Below, piece by piece: positions 11,598-22,846 of a stretch of 64,000 nucleotides of DNA; positions within the stretch are counted from its first letter, which is position 1, and every line of letters begins with the position of its first letter. The position numbers were made by a program, and so were the translations under genes. The notes beneath the pieces are model-generated. The model saw only the letters and a program-made list of their open reading frames with translations, made no database searches and had not been told where the DNA came from. Source of the stretch: Chionis minor (Eukaryota; Chordata; Aves; Charadriiformes; Chionididae); NCBI GenBank assembly GCA_013398295.1, contig VZSF01004771.1, positions 170,641 to 234,640 on the forward strand, in the 5' to 3' direction.

Positions 11598-14450
11598 AGG
11601 TGGTTTGGAAAAGTATCAGGTACCTAGCTTGTGCCTGCTTGGTTTTTAGTGATAGTCAGCTAAGGAGAAGAAACATAGAGAGTCCATTCCCTTTAGGAAT
11701 CCTTGGGATACGTGACTGAATGCCATGCAGTTGCAATCACCTTAACTTTGCTGCAGTACTGACATCAACCCAGAGGAGCTTCCTGGTATTTAGCAGTGAC
11801 ACAGGGCTTCCCAGCTCTGTCACTTCCCCTCAGCAAGACCCCCAAGTCTAGCAGAAGTCTCGAAATAGCACCTGCTCCACCTCTGACTTCCCTTCTTCCT
11901 CCTATTCATGCTTCCATGCAAAAAAAGCTGATGATGCACAATGGAAAGGTAAGAGGTGAGATCAAAGGTAAGACAAAAACCTAAGTTTTTCTGGGTGATC
12001 TGAGCCATTTAAAGTTATCATAATAATAAGGTTTTATATCGTGCTAATTTTGCATCATATGAGTTCTTGCTCCCCATTTTTTTTTTTCTTTTCAAATATT
12101 TACATATACCAGAGAATGCACTGTGAATGTAATGATTAAGATACTAGATCAAACTTTGGTCTCAGTCATTTTGATGTAAATTTGGGGGTAATATCAATCT
12201 GTCTCAAGTATAGTGTATATTTCTGAAGTGGTGCTTGCTCTGGTATATTTTTGTCTCATGCAATATTACTCTCAGATCCTACAGAAAGAATGAAAGTCAG
12301 GCACTTCTCTTTTTTAAGAGCTGCAGTTCACTTTGCTAATGCTGTATTTGAGAACCCTTTTTCATTACTTTTAGTTCTTTCCATCAGACTCCTGGAAAAA
12401 GTCTTGCTGCTTCCAACTTTTATTTCAGTTATTGTAACATTAGCAGTGGCATCAATATGGAGGGTTTTTTCAGCTTTTGGAAGAGGGTTGAAATGTGACT
12501 CTATTAAACCTGAATCTGAAGACAGACTTGGTTTCATATTGTTTTCTCTTAATAGCTTTCCAAGCAGCCGCTAAGTGAAACTACTGCATATTGAGCCTGC
12601 TGTAATATGAGGCTCATTGGGTAAAATAACATTAGTCTGTGCTACTTAAACACACTCTGGAAGGCTTAAGGAGGAGAGGAAGGAAAATATTTGAAGAGAT
12701 CAACTGGATGTGGTCGAATACAAGTAATGTCACCTGAGAAGGATTAGAATTTGCCAAAGCTTGACCTGAACGAAGACCTCCATTTAGGGCTTGTGTTCCT
12801 ACCAGATCAGCTGTGGTAGTTTTTCCATGCACAGTTTTCTACCAGCAGTCACATAGTGAAAGAGCCCAGTGATTTACTTGGCTTCTGTGTGTCAGCTGCA
12901 GTAAAGTTTTTAAAAAAAAAAAATAAAAAAATCCCAGTTTAACATTCCTTCTCCTTATTAGCTGCAGCTGGCTTTTTCTAATTATGAAAGCCTTAACATT
13001 TTTTTCATCTACATTCTGTTGCTTTTATCTTGGCTGGGAGCTCAGTGTACACACTCTAGCTGATAAACAGCTACACGTGTAGTTCATCTCCATAGATGTG
13101 GACAGCCTCAAAAAAATACGTGCATCGACACTTCAAAATCCAGGAGAAGACCCAGTGGAGTGATTAGTAGCAATGGTACATCATCCACCATGGTCTTTGT
13201 TTTCTGATTACCTGGGGCTGGCAAACCCAGTGGCCTCATATTCTTAATAACATGCCTACTTTGATGGTGTCTTTGAAAATCACTTATTCTTCTGTTTTGT
13301 GATTGTGTTTTGGAGTGCTCAGTACGGCTCCAGGTGTATGAATTGAGTCCTGGGGTCATAAAGGCCTGACTCCCTCCATAAGGTAAAAGAGAACAAGGAT
13401 TTGGGATGCTTAATGCCTCTGAAAAAAACAAGTCACAAGTGAGTTTTTTATTTTTTTTTACTCCACCCTGCTGTGGAATTGGGATAGGGGTAGAAGAAAA
13501 CAAAATGATTGATTGTGCCCACATCACGTGACTAGGTAGATGTTGACCCCAGCAGACCGCTACAGCCATTCCTGCTAAATCTGAGGTTGACCATTGCAGG
13601 GTAAAGTAGGAAATACTTTTATATGTAAATAATGAAAGAAAATGCTTATTAAGATTAGGGTTTTTTTCAGAGGAGCTACTTTATCTCATGCTTTTAGGTT
13701 TAGACTTGAGTATCACAGACTGAGAAAACAATGTGGAGGTGAATTTGCTGTTACCAAGAGGTTTCTCTAAAGTGTTACTGACTGCTGCTGGAGTGAGCAA
13801 TGCTTTTGCTCAGTATATCCATTTCCATGTAAAATTTTCATTACAAAGTCAGTGTTTCTACAGAAAATGGTAGTTGATTCTAGGTTTTTGTGAGGTTCAG
13901 CATAGCATGTGCTTTTCTGGGCTTGATCTTTCTTCTTAAAACTAGCTTGAGTCACAGTTAAGCCTGGTGGATATGTAATGAGAAAAGGCCCATGATGAAA
14001 TGCAGTGCTGTGGAGGAATAGCATGTCTCTCAAGAGACTTGTATTGAGATGATTTAATGTCAGAACTATTTATTGTTATCCTTCTTTTGCATTTACACCT
14101 CACACCACTAACTTATGAAATTGTGACTAAGCATTAGCCATTTTGTTTAGCCACAAACATAGTTGATTTCTTTTTCATCACTACTTCTTACTGTTTTAAT
14201 TTGTTCCTTAGTTTTTGTCATTCATGCTTAGTGTATAACAGAAACCCTATCTCCTCTCTCCCTGTAGTAACCATGTAGAGAACCCATGATATCCTACGGT
14301 ATGGAATAATTTCTCTTTTGGTTACGTATGTTTAGCCAAGGAGAAATCCGATTAGCTGAATGCCCTTCATAGTATTCCAGTACATCCTAGAGCTTTGCAT
14401 TTGCTGTTTGATGTTCCATTTTACAGCCTTACTTAAATGCTCTCCAGGGA
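11598..14450 (+). other. Unique intronic DNA, no gene seen
   Basis: There is an A-rich stretch at 12912-12931. The longest frame, 153 codons on the minus strand at 13108-13569, shows no recognisable domain, and I treat it as chance. I see no repeat family. Confidence 0.55.
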
Positions 14451-14715
14451 TTGTGGTTTAGTGGTGAGAGGATGAAATTTGAATCCAAGGTGCCTGGTTC
14501 TCTTACCACCAGAGCTGGTCAGTATGTTTAAACCCAGATTGTTCTACCCCACCACCCCCATAATGGAATTTTGCATGTGTGTCTGCAGAGAAGTTTTTTC
14601 CTCTCTTCTTTTTTTCTTAAATAATTGTTGAGCACTTGCAGCTTAAGCAGGCAATGCAAGTCAGTCTTTCACTTCTGTGCCTCAGTTCCTCTGGTGCAGA
14701 GGGTAGTGTTTTATC
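14451..14715 (+). mobile_element. Ancient MIR/CORE-SINE-like relic, interrupted
   Basis: The left part (GTGGTTTAGTGGTGAGAGG at 14452-14470, then TGCCTGGTTCTCTTACCACC) resembles the tRNA-derived head of MIR-type SINEs. About 120 bases later, AAGTCAGTCTTTCACTTCTG (from 14658) followed by TGCCTCAGTTCCTCTGG resembles the conserved MIR core in the same orientation. The bases between do not match, so the element is either interrupted or heavily eroded. MIR elements predate the amniote radiation and survive sparsely in birds. The call rests on motif memory, not on an alignment. Confidence 0.5.
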
Positions 14716-16717
14716 ACGCTGCAGTTTAAGTTCTATCATTGATTTGCATGGCTGTGAGGTCCTAGAGTGTTAATCTCTAGGCATGTGTATGGTTATTATA
14801 AAGGATAATATCCACATAAATAAATTTCCTGCCTCCAGATTTATTGACTGAGCACACACCTGCATGTAGAACATTTCATCCATGGCAATGATCTAAGAGA
14901 TTTAGAAAGTGCTGGCTCTATCTGATGTTGAGCCTTCTGCATCCTCATGTCTGTCAGAGATGAGATAGCAAAACCCATGTGATTCTGCATCACTGCTCTG
15001 TTGTGTGCAGAAATTACTACTGTTTTTTTCATTGCAAGATATGTGTCTGAAAAAGTCTTTAAATGGGGTTTTATGCTGACATATTTTATTAATTTTCAGA
15101 TACAAAGGATGGAGCTCTTCATATGCAAGTAGGTGTTTGCAGTAGGCTGACTTAACTGCTGTAAGAACAACTCATATATTCAAAAAAGAAACTATGTTTT
15201 ATTTCATACCAAAATAAGATAATTATATTATCAGATTTTGAAAATGACAAGAGGCTTGAGGCACATCAGACCTGGGCTGTGAAATTAAGGTGTTTCAAAG
15301 AGACCTACATTTAGAGATACTTAGATGAACAACTTACTGGCTTTAACTTATCTGAAAATGAAAACATAGCTTTACAAATTTAAGAAATTCTCAAAATTGA
15401 CAAATGTATATTTCTTATATTAAGTATATATAAAAAAAGTATATAGTGTAGTTGTCTTTACCTCCTCAGAGCTGCCAGTATCTTTCCTTTAATTCTAGAG
15501 TCTCTTATTATTCACATTACAAACCTAATCTATGTAATGTGAGCCAAGTGGCTTTTAGTTTTTTATAAACAAAAACATATGACTTGTCTGTTTTTTAAGA
15601 CTGTGTTTGCATTCCCACAGAATAACAAAAGAAACCCCAAATCAGTAGTCCCTTGCCAAATACTAATTTTAATTTCTGCTTGAAATGTGCTGAATGCTAA
15701 GCACCCAGAGTGCACAGGTAATTTTAATACATTTTTACTTTTTATCTTCTTTATGAGGGAATTCTGATTCAGATTAAAAAAAGCCCTGTAGCCATTAAGT
15801 GTCATTCTTTCAGGATGAAACCCAGCCTGCTGTGATTTAAGTGGATCTGAAATACAGAAGCTACTTCATTTAATTCCATTTTTAATGGTTTTCCTGCAAG
15901 ATGAGGAGATAAAGCTATACATATCTGAACAGCAAATACGCTCCATCTGTTCTAGTTCAAGATTTCTAAGTCTGGTCCATCATCATTGTTTGATGTCTCA
16001 AACTCTGATGCCTTGGGCTGACTACAGGGAGGATGACAGAAGATTTGGTGGATGTTTTGAATGTGCTAAGTACATGCAGGATGTAAAGCACAGCGCTGTT
16101 GGATTGAATTAAACTGACATCCTGCAGCAAAGTGTATATTTGTGTAGTGTGGAAACAGTGAGAGTTTGAGTTGTCTTTTCCATAGGTGTTTCTGTAATTC
16201 ACATACATTCATACGTGGTAATATACGCATATTTCCAGAGTTATAACTTTCCAATCTGGTGTTTCTCCACTATGTTTAAAGGCACCTATTCTGCTTTTTG
16301 AACTTCCCCATTTCCAGTTGGATTGCTTTGCTGCTCCTCTCCTCAGTCATGTGCAGCTTTGGCATAATTTTTAGCATTTATTCTTCCTTCAGGTTGCTTC
16401 ATGTATTCTTCCAAGTGTCTATAAGCTCTTTTGTCTTCCCTGCAAATCCTTTATTTTCTCTCTGAGCTTATTGCTGAAACTTCCATATTTATTGGAAATA
16501 ACACCTTCTTTCTGTCCCCCAACCTACCAAAAAATCTGTCTTATTGAAAATGGTTTTATTGGTTCATTTTTGCTTTGGAAGAAAACTTTGTAGGAAGTTT
16601 TGAAGTCTTACAAAATTTAGTAATTTGAGTTTTTTAAAGCGTTCTATAAATTATGGTTTTGCAATGATTATATTCAGTTTTACTAAGGATTTAGAACAGG
16701 ATGACTGCAATGATAAG
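14716..16717 (+). other. Unique intronic DNA, no gene seen
   Basis: This is AT-rich sequence with short open frames only. I recognise no RNA gene, repeat family or coding domain. Confidence 0.55.
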
Positions 16718-16838
16718 GAGCTGTCTCAGGGTACAGAAGATCTGTTTTCGCTTCCTGACGCTCAGACTGTGACCTTGGTGAAGTTGTTCAGTCCACCTCC
16801 TGTCCCCTTCATCTGGAAAATGGGACTACACGTTTGCT
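16718..16838 (+). mobile_element. Ancient MIR/CORE-SINE-like relic
   Basis: The order CTGTGACCTTGGTGAAGTTG (16767-16786), then CCCCTTCATCTGGAAAATGG (16804-16823), matches the MIR core pattern (gtgaccttgggcaagt, then cctcatctgtaaaatggg) at the right spacing and orientation. The upstream bases from about 16718 fit the eroded tRNA-related part. The copy is old and fragmentary. Confidence 0.6.
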
Positions 16839-19699
16839 CCTGGTATAGACTTGTAACAGCGCTACAATGGTGAAGACTCCACATATCTCAGAAGAAAGAA
16901 ATTCAATTCTGTTATCTACTTCTCTGTTTCTGTTTGCATTCTGCTATGTACCTTTTTTTGTCCTGATGTTTATAACTTGGAAGACCTGTTCCTTAGCACT
17001 CAGTGTCTTCTGCCGTTAGTGCCTTTATCCAACATGGTCTTTGGAAGCTTTCTCCATAAACAGCAACATGATGGTCAAAACCTCATGCTTGGACTTTAGA
17101 GTGGTGTACTTTTATTGGTTAAACTGCTCTGTAAGTTCTTTAGGGCAAAGATATAAGGAGAATTCTGGGCCTGTGAAATGAACGGCTCCTCTTCTGTTAC
17201 CTTGAGTGGAATGAGAATATCACTATCGGTTCACAAGAGTCAGCTGAAATGCTGTGACATTTGAATATTTCTGTGAACAAACTTATCCAGTGATTTGCCT
17301 GGGTTCTGGTAGGACTGTGTGCCTTTGATTAGTTGTCCAGTACTTCCCATGTCTTATGTAGATTATAATGAAGCCTTAGGTACCTTAGAAGGAGCTGAGG
17401 TGAGCTGGAAAACAGGCTGTTTCCAGTACAGAGTCAAGCTTGTTACTAGTGCTCAATAAAAATAAGAGAATAGGATTTCCTTTAGGTTTCTGAATTTTAC
17501 TTTCTCAGCGTAGTCTTGGCATGTAAAATCTTATGGGCATGAATGAGATTAAGTAACATGCACTCCTGTTAGCATTGTTTCAGACTTGGCAATAAACAAA
17601 CTGTGCCCTTTCCAGCCTCTCAGTAGATAAATGCTTCATATTTTATTAGAACAATTTGGCTCCTGACATGAACTGTAGGCCCATTAATCCTGTAATATAG
17701 TGAATACGATTGGAAAAATACAGGATGTAAATATGTTCCTCATTATGCACTTTAATACCAACCAGATATATAGTGTGCAGTCTAGAACATGGTAGTCGGA
17801 GTGTACTAAGCAACTAGCAATTTGTTGACAAGGCTCATCTGCTATTGGTTTATTTTGGGGTTAAGGGCAAAAAGCCTTAAGAAATTTCAACTGGTTGACA
17901 TTTTATGTTGATGCCTATCACATCTTGCTGGACATAGTTTAAACAGATAGGGCCAGTGGCTTTATTACCTTCAGCTCAGTATTCTTCATTGAATCCAGAA
18001 ACAAGACAACTTGAAGAATATAAGTCTTACAGAAGAAAGACTGAGAATGGTTACATTTGTACATTGGGGATGATGATGATGATAATAATAGTACTACTAA
18101 TAATCTAGTCAAGGAAGCAGTAAATCCAAGCTTTTCTATTTTACCATGATCTTTTAATTTGAGACTGGTTTTCCTTCCCAAATTTAATCTGAGAATTACT
18201 CAGGTCACTTAAGAAGTGGGAAAGAATGAAGTCCTATTGATACCATCGCATGTGCTACAAGAATGTTAGAAGTCATGACAATAATGGTCTCAACGGCCAT
18301 ATGTTCAGTAAATTAGTTGGTGTTACTCAGTGGGGAAAATGGACGTCCAAACACTGGGCTCCAAATTGGAAAGTATACTCTAGCGAACAGCCTGTGTATC
18401 TCATCTGTAGCGCATTCATGGGGAACATGCATGTGGAAAGGAAGCTTAAAGGCCTTTGAATACAGTTTTAATTTTCCCATGCAAGATACTTTTCTTGGAT
18501 TGTCAAGGTGCTAGACTTCTGCTTGAAATTTCTGAAGGGCAGGATGTTGATCAAGGGCCTTCATTTTGCATGACGTTTCATAGGTTTTTGAAGTCTGTAA
18601 TTCCAGAAATAGGTCCACTGTGTACTGCAGAGTTTCATATTGTTCATATTGAAAGCCATTGTGTTTTCTTATGAAGTTTCCCTTTCTTCCCTGTGGAGTT
18701 TGTCCTGAAGATATTTCAGTGCATTGGCTTCCAGGTTGGACAGACTTTCAATGCATTTGTGTAAGTGAAAGGACAGTCCCTATGTAAATGAAGGAAGAGA
18801 TATTCTTTTGAGACCACTTAAATAATTACTTAATTATTCTGCGAAATGCTGGTATGGCATTTGTGTGCTGCCATATTACTTCCTTCCTCTTCTTACAAGA
18901 CAGCGTAGCAGAAATTTCAAATCTTCAATAATGGCATTTGTAAGAGCAAGTCAAGTACCACAGCACTGACAACTGAGCAGTGAAAGATGCAGTGCAAGAG
19001 ACCTTGTAGCCTTACTTTGTCCCTGTCTTAAGCCTTAGATCTTTCCTTTAAGACCGAGATCACTATGCTTCCACAGCACAGCAATGGTAACATGGGAAAA
19101 AGCGTGAAGGAACCAGTGGTCAAGAAAAGCAATGAAATGTTTTCCATTGGTGGGGGAGGTTAGGCAGAGAAATCAGGAAAAAAAAAAAAACCTTTTCATG
19201 AACAACAGACAACTTTCATAGAAAGTATCATTTAGTAAAAAGAAAAATAATTGCCAAACAAGACGTCAGTGTAAAAGCTTACAAGCAGCCATAGAAAACA
19301 GTACCAAATTCATTGGTATGGGATTTTGGGGTGCAGGTTTTATTGGGTCTGACAAAGTGCGTTGTGATCTCTTTGGAATGAGACTTCATGGAAATATACT
19401 AACAGCCTGTGCACAGATTCAGAAAACATTCCTGTATTTGAAGTGGTTTAGCAAAATTCATTTATCCATTAAATCAAGAATTGTGTTTAGGCTGCAGGAC
19501 CTGATGGGCCACATAATGTGCACCGGGCTCCTAGCAGTCATATGTAAACTCTCTAATCACTCTCAGCTGTGTTATAACAAATAATTGGAAACTTAATATC
19601 TACCAGCAGTGGTACCTGTATCTGTAACAGTAGTAGACATTCCTCTTACAGTTCCTTAAAAAAAGACAAAAACCCTCAGAAAAAGTTGAATCGTTTCCT

Positions 19700-19703
<4 letters not shown>
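16839..19703 (+). other. Unique intronic DNA with a GAT/AAT microsatellite
   Basis: No gene is recognised. A GAT run grading into an AAT-like run lies at 18069-18104, and a short A run lies near 19180-19191. The open frames around 18250-18674 overlap one another and match no known protein. Confidence 0.55.
18069..18104. repeat. (GAT)n/(AAT)n microsatellite
   Basis: The sequence moves from GATGATGATGATGAT to ATAATAATA and then imperfect TACTACTAATAAT. It is a trinucleotide simple repeat. Confidence 0.85.

Positions 19704-19730
<27 letters not shown>
19704..19730. repeat. 27-base T homopolymer (poly-A on the minus strand)
   Basis: This is an uninterrupted run of 27 T, the longest homopolymer in the window. 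On the minus strand it would be a poly-A tail ending the sequence that covers 19731 to at least 20200. That strand also carries a 105-codon open frame (19883-20200). I see no AATAAA just upstream of the A run on the minus strand. Confidence 0.85.
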
Positions 19731-20210
19731 ACTGCTACTTTTAAAAGCTGCTGTTACAGCTTGGCTGCCTGTTGTCCGTGTTGTTTTCTTTGAACAAAAG
19801 CCAGTCCTTTTTTGACAAGTACTTTGCCATTTGAACAACTGTCAGTAGGGAGATGCATTTCTGTGTTGATACAATGATGATTTTAACAGGTTGCAGTGGA
19901 GGACGCTCCAGAAACATTCCTGGATACAGAGGTCCTAGCTATGAACCGTGCATCCTGAATCCCAAGGTGTTGTATGGTGGGCAACTCTGCCTTGTCCGCT
20001 GTGTTGGCTTTTGTATTGGTTAAAAGACCAGTAAAACCTTTTGCAGTAGCATTTGCTATTACTCCTTCCTCACTTTGTGTGCGTGGGATGCAAAAGCAAT
20101 GAAAAAAATTGCACCCTATGTTCTGTAGAAGGATTGTTTCTGTTTTTGTAATGTTACCCAATCTATTGGAATTTTCCAGATATCGAACTGAGGAACCCAA
20201 ATCTGCTCAA
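19731..20210 (-). pseudogene. Possible retrocopy of an unidentified transcript
   Basis: A minus-strand open frame (19883-20200) starts MGSSVRYLENSNRLGNITKT and is followed by an apparent untranslated stretch and a 27-base A run. That layout fits a retrotransposed mRNA. I do not recognise the protein, found no target-site duplication and saw no polyadenylation signal. A chance open frame beside a simple repeat is equally possible. Confidence 0.25.
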
Positions 20211-22830
20211 ATGTATTACAAGACCTGGGATAGTACCCTGAAGATAGGGTTGTGGTGGTAGATAATATAGCTGTGCAGTCCTCTTAAAAACATAAAGGAC
20301 ATATTTATGTAAAAAACTGTGAATAGTTGAAGCAAAGTTGTAATGAGATCTCTAGAAAACTATGATTATGTACTCTTTCATTTTAACTCAACTATGAAAT
20401 GAGAAATCTTTTTTTTTCTCAACGGCCATGTCCGAGCAGATGTAACGATTTTAGTGTTCTATAGTTAGCCCAGTAATTAGCTGATGATTGCTCAGCAAAG
20501 AAGCCAACAAATCAAGAGTATAGAGTACAGTGACTCATCTGAGAACATTTGCTGTGCATTATATTTGATTGTTAATTCTTGGTTTTGTGATTGCTGTATG
20601 AAATATTCAAGGTTTTGTAACTACAGAAGGGACATAAAGTGTATGAGCTAGTTTTCAAAGGCAGGTCTCTTCTTGGGTTCATGTGGAAATGATCTTTCTC
20701 CTTCCCGTTCAGAATAAAGACAAGGAGGCCAAAATAGGAAGGAAAAAGCTGCAATAGTGTTGCTGTGAAGTTGCTTGATCAAGCATTTAACTGGGAACTT
20801 TACATTCACCTGTCTAGCTTCAGCTTTCTTTGTAATATTTAACAGGTGCTGATAAGCAATAACCGCCAGCATCCTCCAGCATATGATCACCTCCTCTTGG
20901 TCTCCTCCTGAGCTGACCCAAGCTGGTGATGGGGTCGGGGAGACACAGGTCTGCTCAACACAGAACCTTGCACGTACTCATCTTTGTGGCCTTGTAACCC
21001 TTTGCAGGCTGAAGTCTGGCATGTGAGAACAGTCTTAAAAGGACGGTCCTTTCTTCCCTCCCATTTTTTTCAATGTGTCTACTTTTAACAGTCAGCACGT
21101 GTGAGATACTGTATTTGTGGACTCTCAGATTCCCTTAGAACTCATGGCAAAAGCTCACACTTCTTGGTACTAGAGGTTATAGTGTTAAATTGAATGTGGT
21201 GGTCATATGGACTTGAAAATTTGAAGTTTTCAGTAAGAGAAGGGAGTTAGTTCCTTTACTGCCATTTGTGTCTTTGAAAATCTTTTTTACCTACGTGAGA
21301 AGTTTACTAAACCTGGTGGGTTTTTGCACTTTTAACTGCATTTCCCAGTGATAAGGGGACAAGTAAAGACAAATGAGCTTTCCCATGCTGCTTTCCTTTA
21401 GTTAGTCTCTGCTATGAAGTCTTTGACTAACAATGTGTATGTGCCTAAGTGCAATGCGGCTATCTTTTTCTAAATATCTCTTAAGCTTTACTTCCTTGCT
21501 GTTTGCTATTTGGGTAGGGTGCTTTGCAAGAGTATAGTCACTTGAACCTTGAGCATGCACCCTGGTCCTTGCCTCTTGTGATCTTTTGTTGTAGCACTGA
21601 TCTTTAAGTAAGGTATGTGCAAGGGTTTTTGTAGGTTCATAATGAACTCCACTGAATTTGGGAACTAGATGTAAGACTGAAGCCAAACTGCTTTGATGAG
21701 GAAGTCCAAAAGAGCACAAGTAAAGAAAGGAAGGTGGGAAGAGATGATGCTGGTGTAAGAGGGCAGAATGGGGCACCAAGAGGAAGGAATAGCAAAGAAG
21801 GCAGTTTTTATTATGGAAGGGAGATCAGCTGAGTTGATTAGATTCATGTGTGGGATTTTTTTGTTTTAATATTTGTTTATAGAATTAAATGTAAATTCCT
21901 TACTGGGGAATACTGTGGTTGAGTATGGTTATGCATGTGTGACAGAGGATAGCAATGTATACATTTGAAAAGAAAAAACCCAAGCCATTCAAAATATCAG
22001 GAGATTTGCAGGAGAAGCACCTCTTCATTTACTTTAACAGCAGCTAAATTGTGTGTCCCTGACTTAATTAGTATCAAAGTAATTTGGCTCTCCTCATATT
22101 AATCTTCTGTTTGTTACAGTTAGCGGAAATACAGTTCTTGACATTGTTTCAGTTTTTAGGTGCTGATGACAAAGTTTGTGCATCTTATAAATTGCATGCA
22201 ATGTGTAGAACTCTTATTAATTGGTGGTGGAAGTTACAATCCATATTTTAAATAAGTAGCATAATACAGCCATTCAGAATTACACCACAAAAAAGAGAGG
22301 GGCTTAATGGACTCCATATGTCTGCTTTTAGAACTGGTTGAGTAAAACTTTGCTATACCACATAATGGTAAACCATCAGTGCTATAATGTCTTTGGGGTC
22401 TTTTAAGAACCTTCTTTATAGACACTCTTCTGACAAAGATTAATTCATTAGTGGATTCAAGCCAACAGTACTATGGTTTATATTGTTACAATAAGCAGGC
22501 ATCAGGGTTGGTTGCATTGTTGCTTTAAATTCCTGAAAACTGAAACGCAATATCCCTGCTCTTGAGGAAAAACTAATTTTGAACAAAAAGCAGCTTTTCA
22601 AGTACATCACTTGCATTTTAAAACAGTTGTTTCAATGCATACCTTAGTTTATGTTCTTTCAGAGTAAAGACTAAGAGAGTAGTCTTTAGGAAAACATGGA
22701 TATAGGATGCAGTCTTCCTGCATCGGTGATAATTTTTTTTTTATACAGAAATGCTAATAACTAGTTCTTAGAAGTTATTTCATGGCTAAACATTTCAATA
22801 AAGCAGCTCTATTTATAATTTTTAAGAAAC

Positions 22831-22846
22831 TAGTGCCTAGGCACTA
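22831..22846. other. Perfect 16-bp palindrome
   Basis: TAGTGCCTAGGCACTA equals its own reverse complement. It lies at the left edge of a GC-rich patch. No specific binding factor is recognised. Confidence 0.85.

Noticed and set aside
12251..12574. 107-codon frame with a hydrophobic stretch that could pass for a membrane protein
   Set aside because: The hydrophobic run reflects T-rich codons, and no family resemblance or splice signals support it.
13108..13569. 153-codon minus-strand open frame, one of the longest outside CR1
   Set aside because: It has no recognisable domain, signal peptide, splice context or repeat match. Frames of this length occur by chance in 64 kb.
14451..14520. Possible tRNA gene
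   Set aside because: Only the tRNA-like head of a MIR-type SINE is visible. No cloverleaf or 3' acceptor pairing can be made.
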